Positions 42,763 to 46,233 of a DNA stretch of 46,233 nucleotides are shown one piece after another. Every line of letters starts with the position of its first letter. Within the stretch, counting starts at the first letter, position 1. A program made the translations under genes and the position numbers. The DNA lies in assembly GCF_003025555.1 (NCBI RefSeq), contig NZ_PYMH01000023.1:1-46233 (forward strand), in the 5' to 3' direction. The notes under the pieces were generated by a model. The model searched no databases. It worked only from the letters and a program-made list of their open reading frames with translations, and had not been told where the DNA came from. This stretch comes from Photobacterium lutimaris. Lineage in GTDB: Bacteria > Pseudomonadota > Gammaproteobacteria > Enterobacterales > Vibrionaceae.

Positions 42763-43485
42763 ATGTTTGAGTCGACGGTTCTTTTCGCTGCCACCCTTAT
42801 CTTTCTTGGCTCTTTTGTTCAAACGGCTATCGGCTTTGGTTTAGCAATAGTCGCTGCACCATTACTGTTTCAACTTTCGCCACAGTATGTGCCTGCCCCT
42901 ATCTGTTTGGTTGCGCTAGTCATCTCCTTGATCAATGCGTTCAAACTACGAAGCAGTGTGTCAATCGGTGGATTGAAATCAGCCATTATCGGACGGGTTC
43001 CAGGTTCACTTCTGGGAGGTTACCTGTTAACCGTGGTCTCTGGTGCAACGCTTTCTTTGTGGCTGGGTGCCATGGTACTCATTGCCGTCGGGATCAGCGC
43101 CTTGCCTTACCGATTAAAACCAACGCCGAACAGAATGCTAGTAGCGGGCTTTATGTCAGGCGTGATGGGCACCAGCTCGTCAATCGGTGGCCCGCCGATG
43201 GCCCTATTGATGCAGCATGAAGAAGCCGCAAAGCTACGTGGCAACCTATCGGCGTTCTTTGTGATCACCTCAATCATGTCGCTGGTGATACTGTATTTCT
43301 ACGGCCACTTCACCATAGAGCACATTCAGATCACCTTGCCATTGCTACCAGCCGGTTTGTTGGGATACTGGCTGGCAAACAAGGTTGTTAACAACCTTCC
43401 TCAATCAATGGTAAGGGTGTTTGCTTTGCTGCTTTGTCTAACCAGTGGCGTAACCGCCATTTATCAGGGCGTTACTGGGTTTTGA
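42763..43485 (+). CDS. TauE/SafE-family sulfite/organosulfonate exporter
   Basis: The 240-aa protein has about eight TM segments in two repeats. FLGSFVQTAIGFGLAIVAAPLL (first TM) and MSGVMGTSSSIGGPPMALLM (second-repeat signature) are characteristic of the TauE/SafE family, which moves small anions such as sulfite or sulfoacetate. No sulfur-metabolism genes lie beside it, so substrate is open. The start is an ATG with a weak ribosome binding site. Confidence 0.88.
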   Translation: MFESTVLFAATLIFLGSFVQTAIGFGLAIVAAPLLFQLSPQYVPAPICLVALVISLINAFKLRSSVSIGGLKSAIIGRVPGSLLGGYLLTVVSGATLSLWLGAMVLIAVGISALPYRLKPTPNRMLVAGFMSGVMGTSSSIGGPPMALLMQHEEAAKLRGNLSAFFVITSIMSLVILYFYGHFTIEHIQITLPLLPAGLLGYWLANKVVNNLPQSMVRVFALLLCLTSGVTAIYQGVTGF

Positions 43486-43606
43486 GGCTTGAGTGATCAA
43501 TTTCGCGATTCAGGCATGGGACGTAGATTAGCCTTGGCTGATAAACTGGGACTGGACGTATTCAACCCGATGTTTCTCAACTCAATCTAGGCTATCAATT
43601 TAAAGC

Positions 43607-44326
43607 ATGTCTGATATCAAGATGAAACAGATCATAGAAAACACGTTAGCCATCGTTAATGACGTCGAGGCCGAGCTTTACCAAAAAGCTCGGCACTCAT
43701 CCAAACTGGGGGAGATTGCCGATTTTAAGCAATGGCTTAAATTCAGGCATAAGCAGGGAGCATTCCAATACGCATGCACTATCGATTGTGATTACAATGC
43801 TCGCCAGTTGTGTATTGAAGTGTTCGACCATATTGGTTTCTCCCCCGAGACAATCGCCGAATGTTGCCTAGAAATGACCAGCTTAATTGGCAATGATGGT
43901 TACTTCGAAATAAGGTTTAACCCTGACGATGCCACAGAATACGGGCCCGATAATTATTTCAACGATGAAGACGGCCTCGTCGATATCAATAAAGACAAAG
44001 ACGGTGAACTTATCGTCCCGTATCGAAAAGTGCTCCTTACGGTGTGGCGGGAATACCCTGCCCATGTAAGCGTCGAATACCACGTATTTTTCCATGCACT
44101 CAGGCAGTATTTAAAAGAGCAGAACTGCGCTAGTTCCGTACAGGCAATATCTCAGAAATTTGGCCTAACCGATGAAAGCGATGCCTATTGTGATCAATTG
44201 GCTGTCACCCCTGATTTTCTTCAAGAACTGACCACTGAGCTACTACTGGCTCGAATTGATAGCTGGCGCAGCATTTCACCCCGAGTTGCAGCGCTTTCCG
44301 AGTTGATAAACAGCCGATTTTATTAG
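43607..44326 (+). CDS. Hypothetical cytoplasmic protein
   Basis: The 239-aa acidic protein lacks a signal peptide or membrane segment, and I recognise no domain. Features seen: an N-terminal helical part, three Cys in YACTIDCDYNARQLC (about 56-70), another Cys pair in IAECCLEM, and an acidic stretch DEDGLVDINKDKDGE (about 125-139) that resembles but does not cleanly match an EF-hand loop. The frame is clean and codon use looks normal. It stands alone between the exporter and the lipoprotein. Confidence 0.65.
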   Translation: MSDIKMKQIIENTLAIVNDVEAELYQKARHSSKLGEIADFKQWLKFRHKQGAFQYACTIDCDYNARQLCIEVFDHIGFSPETIAECCLEMTSLIGNDGYFEIRFNPDDATEYGPDNYFNDEDGLVDINKDKDGELIVPYRKVLLTVWREYPAHVSVEYHVFFHALRQYLKEQNCASSVQAISQKFGLTDESDAYCDQLAVTPDFLQELTTELLLARIDSWRSISPRVAALSELINSRFY

Positions 44327-44434
44327 ATTGTTATCACGTATAATTACTTTACACATACCCACTTAGCATAAGACCATTAAGGTGTTAACCTAACGCTGAT
44401 TTGTGGAATTACCCGTGAGCTGCTTGAGAATAAA

Positions 44435-44767
44435 ATGAAAAAAATATTATTAGCCGGTTTCGTTAGCCTGCTGCTAGCCGGTTGCGTTACACCAAGTGAA
44501 GCGCTGCTTTCGCAAGCCACACACGTCCGCGTACTGACCACCAGCCTGCCTAATCTCGATGAATGCCTCTGGGTCGGTGAAGTCACCGGTAATGAAGGTC
44601 ACTGGTATTCCTATCTGTTCTACAGCAATGACGCCCTGATCCAAGGCGCAGTCAACGAGCTGAAAAACAGCGCCCATTACATCGGTGCCGATACCGTGGT
44701 GATCATGACACCGCACAACTTTACCACCTCGGTCTCTTTGCTCGGTACCGCTTACGACTGCCGGTAA
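44435..44767 (+). CDS. Small lipoprotein, DUF4156-type
   Basis: The 110-aa product starts MKKILLAGFVSLLLAGC (Cys17, Val at +2), a clear lipoprotein signal. The mature part (VRVLTTSLPNLDECLWVGEV, then GADTVVIM and a final Cys in TAYDCR) fits the DUF4156/RcsF-like fold with a likely disulfide between Cys48 and Cys109. It is expected in the outer membrane by the +2 rule. Function unknown. Confidence 0.75.
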   Translation: MKKILLAGFVSLLLAGCVTPSEALLSQATHVRVLTTSLPNLDECLWVGEVTGNEGHWYSYLFYSNDALIQGAVNELKNSAHYIGADTVVIMTPHNFTTSVSLLGTAYDCR

Positions 44768-44844
44768 ACTTGGATGAAACAGGGAAACCACTATTCTTGA
44801 CTGCCTTGTCGAACCGGTAAGCAACCGCTGATAAAAAGCCCCCC

Positions 44845-44875
44845 AATCCGGTTTGGACAACATACCGGATTTTTA
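44845..44875 (+). terminator. Intrinsic terminator after the lipoprotein gene
   Basis: AATCCGGT (44845-44852) pairs with ACCGGATT (44864-44871), followed by TTTT. Confidence 0.85.
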
Positions 44876-44950
44876 ATTGAATTACCTATTGACTCTGCCC
44901 TTAGGGGAAGACTTTAAGCTATGGATCTCAATGATTAACGGAGGTCTACT

Positions 44951-45853
44951 ATGGGTATTCAAAAACGGCATTTCCTCGTGGTTGCAGCCACATCACGGGT
45001 TGCCAGAATCTTTATCAAGAATGCATTATTGCAAGGCCATAACGTCACCGCGATGTGCCGCGCACCAAGCGACGAGGACGCTTTGCGCCGGGTAACCCAA
45101 ATACTCGCAGAGACTGCATTAACCAGCACCACGCTAACCGACGCGAATATCGCCGCTACGAAACCGGCAGGAACAACTGCACCATCGAGTCGCCCCGGTC
45201 AATTAAAAGCCACCAATGCCAATATAATACGTGCCGATTCTTATAAAGATATCCTGACCGGCGATCCCTCCATAGATGCGGTGTGCTGCTTTGTTGGCGT
45301 AACCACATTCAAAGACATGCTGCGCGCCAGCTGCTCTATTTACACCGATACCATCAGCGCACTGGTTTCGGGTATGAAGCAAAGCCGCTGGGTAGAAACC
45401 TTTTACCACAGTTCTGTGGGCACAGAAGGCATTCCGGGCGGCTCCGTCACGGCTTGGCCCGCCAACTACAATGTCATCGCCAACCTCCTTCCGGTCATTT
45501 TTCCTGTTTACAAAAATGTCACGGCCAGTGAAAACATCCTCGCGCAAGCGGCAAACGACAGCTCGCCGTATATTATTTTTCGTCCCGCCGCCCTCAAAGA
45601 CACCCCCGCCCAGCGGCGCTATGGCTATAGCTTTGATACCACAAGTTTAGACAGCACCGGTTTAGACAAAACCGCGCTTCCCCTCAGGCATGCCAAGATA
45701 AGCATCAGCAGGGAAGATGTGGCTGAAGAAATACTCCGAGTTGCTACGCTACCCGAGCAAGAGCGTAAAAACTGGCATGGCCACGGCGTGTATCTTGTCG
45801 ATATGAAGGAGGGGCACGCAAGTCAAGGTCACGACCAAGCTGAAAATCGCTAG
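44951..45853 (+). CDS. NAD(P)-fold SDR/NmrA-like protein with degraded nucleotide loop
   Basis: The 300-aa protein has a Rossmann-like start KRHFLVVAATSRVARIFIKN, and GHNVTAMCRAP fits the second strand. Later it has DAVCCFVGVTTFKDML, then a FYHSSVGTEG segment and FRPAALKDTPAQRRYG, the layout of atypical SDRs (NmrA or NAD-epimerase-like). The glycine-rich loop that is normally GATGxxG reads AATSRVA, so nucleotide binding may be weak or lost. A region at about 55-90 is Thr/Ala-rich. GGAGG precedes the ATG. The C-terminus ends in a hydrophilic tail. Substrate unknown. Confidence 0.7.
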   Translation: MGIQKRHFLVVAATSRVARIFIKNALLQGHNVTAMCRAPSDEDALRRVTQILAETALTSTTLTDANIAATKPAGTTAPSSRPGQLKATNANIIRADSYKDILTGDPSIDAVCCFVGVTTFKDMLRASCSIYTDTISALVSGMKQSRWVETFYHSSVGTEGIPGGSVTAWPANYNVIANLLPVIFPVYKNVTASENILAQAANDSSPYIIFRPAALKDTPAQRRYGYSFDTTSLDSTGLDKTALPLRHAKISISREDVAEEILRVATLPEQERKNWHGHGVYLVDMKEGHASQGHDQAENR

Positions 45854-46127
45854 GCGGCAAAGAGAGCTAACCACACCTAATGACCTTCACTTTGTTTGAC
45901 CCAAATCGCCTTATGGATAAGTAACTAATTTTCAAGCCATTAGAGTATGGTTTTACCTACACCCATATGCAAAAATAAGAGTATTAATGTGTTATGCAGC
46001 TGAGTGGCTTGAAAAAGCAAGCTACGTCAGTCATTTAACATAATGGATATAATGTCTACCGGATAGCTTAAGGGTGGATATGCGAAACAAGATCGCAGAA
46101 TAAAATGTTATGTTTTTAAGGTTAAAT
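45854..46127. other. Intergenic region before the last gene
   Basis: This 274-bp AT-rich stretch has no gene. It ends in the AAGG ribosome binding site of the partial membrane protein. Confidence 0.4.
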
Positions 46128-46233
46128 ATGTTCGAAAAACACAATAAATATACAAAAAGCACATACTGGTTGTTAGCTATTAACAGTTTGATTGGTGTTT
46201 GTTTTCTTGGATTACTCATCTTAAATTTAGCTG
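46128..46233 (+). CDS. Start of a membrane protein, truncated by window end
   Basis: An ATG at 46128 with AAGG seven bases upstream opens a frame to the window edge (35 codons visible). A short basic, hydrophilic start (MFEKHNKYTKST) is followed by a hydrophobic helix (YWLLAINSLIGVCFLGLLIL), an N-terminal TM segment. It could be a sensor (chemoreceptor, GGDEF or kinase) or another membrane protein. Too little is visible to say. Confidence 0.55.
   Translation, partial: MFEKHNKYTKSTYWLLAINSLIGVCFLGLLILNLA

Noticed and set aside
43489..43590. Short frame ending GLDVFNPMFLNSI between the exporter and the hypothetical gene
   Set aside because: It has only about 33 codons, a TTG start and no ribosome binding site; it could be a gene remnant but cannot be supported.
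46031..46219. 62-codon minus-strand frame at the window end
   Set aside because: It is very AT-rich, and the plus strand has a better gene start with ribosome binding site and TM helix in the same place.

Overview
The window looks like a chromosomal segment from a marine gammaproteobacterium of the Vibrionaceae (Photobacterium, Grimontia or Enterovibrio type). The reasons are the adjacent transaldolase and transketolase genes, an AhpC/AhpF pair, a DeoD-type phosphorylase next to a XapX protein, a secreted GH18 chitinase, and tRNA genes with Vibrionaceae-like tandem copies. The tal-tkt pairing resembles the second chromosome of vibrios. Species and replicon are inferences.

Layout. 1-126: 3' end of a group II intron (domains V and VI). 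379-2407: a small outer-membrane beta-barrel gene, divergent from an amidohydrolase-like lipoprotein that has lost its metal ligands. 2760-3702: xapX-deoD. 4096-8552: a zinc-ribbon, transposase-like protein and an orphan hybrid sensor kinase. 8730-12367: LysR regulator, ornithine-racemase-type PLP enzyme and YfcC-family transporter, probably an amino-acid cassette. 12745-15768: tal and tkt. 16030-18539: an OxyR-type operator followed by ahpC and ahpF. 18681-19169: a tandem array of 112-bp units (terminator plus tRNA 3' fragment) leading into intact tRNA-Asp and tRNA-Ser genes on the minus strand.

The most interesting region is 19606-33393: a fructose-type PTS IIC and IIB, an AraC regulator, three consecutive GH92 alpha-mannosidase lipoproteins, a second IIB, and an HPr-EI-IIA fusion like E. 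coli FryA. All genes point the same way and CRP-like sites precede three of the transcription units. I read this as an alpha-mannoside scavenging locus. Lipid-anchored exo-mannosidases would release mannose, and a dedicated self-contained phosphotransferase chain would import it.

33703-37637 is a relative of the E. coli yjfIJKLM operon (DUF2170, PspA-like, DUF2491, DUF350, DUF1190). A two-TM potassium channel with an RCK domain is built into it, and no yjfC follows. 37805-41252 holds a divergently oriented di-heme peroxidase lipoprotein and a GH18 chitinase. 41404-42517 is a DUF318 permease with a Cys-rich loop behind an ArsR-like palindrome. 42763 to the end holds a TauE/SafE exporter, an unrecognised protein, a DUF4156-type lipoprotein, an NAD(P)-fold protein with a degraded nucleotide loop, and the start of a membrane protein cut by the window edge.

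All function calls come from reading the sequence and recalling families. No searches were run.
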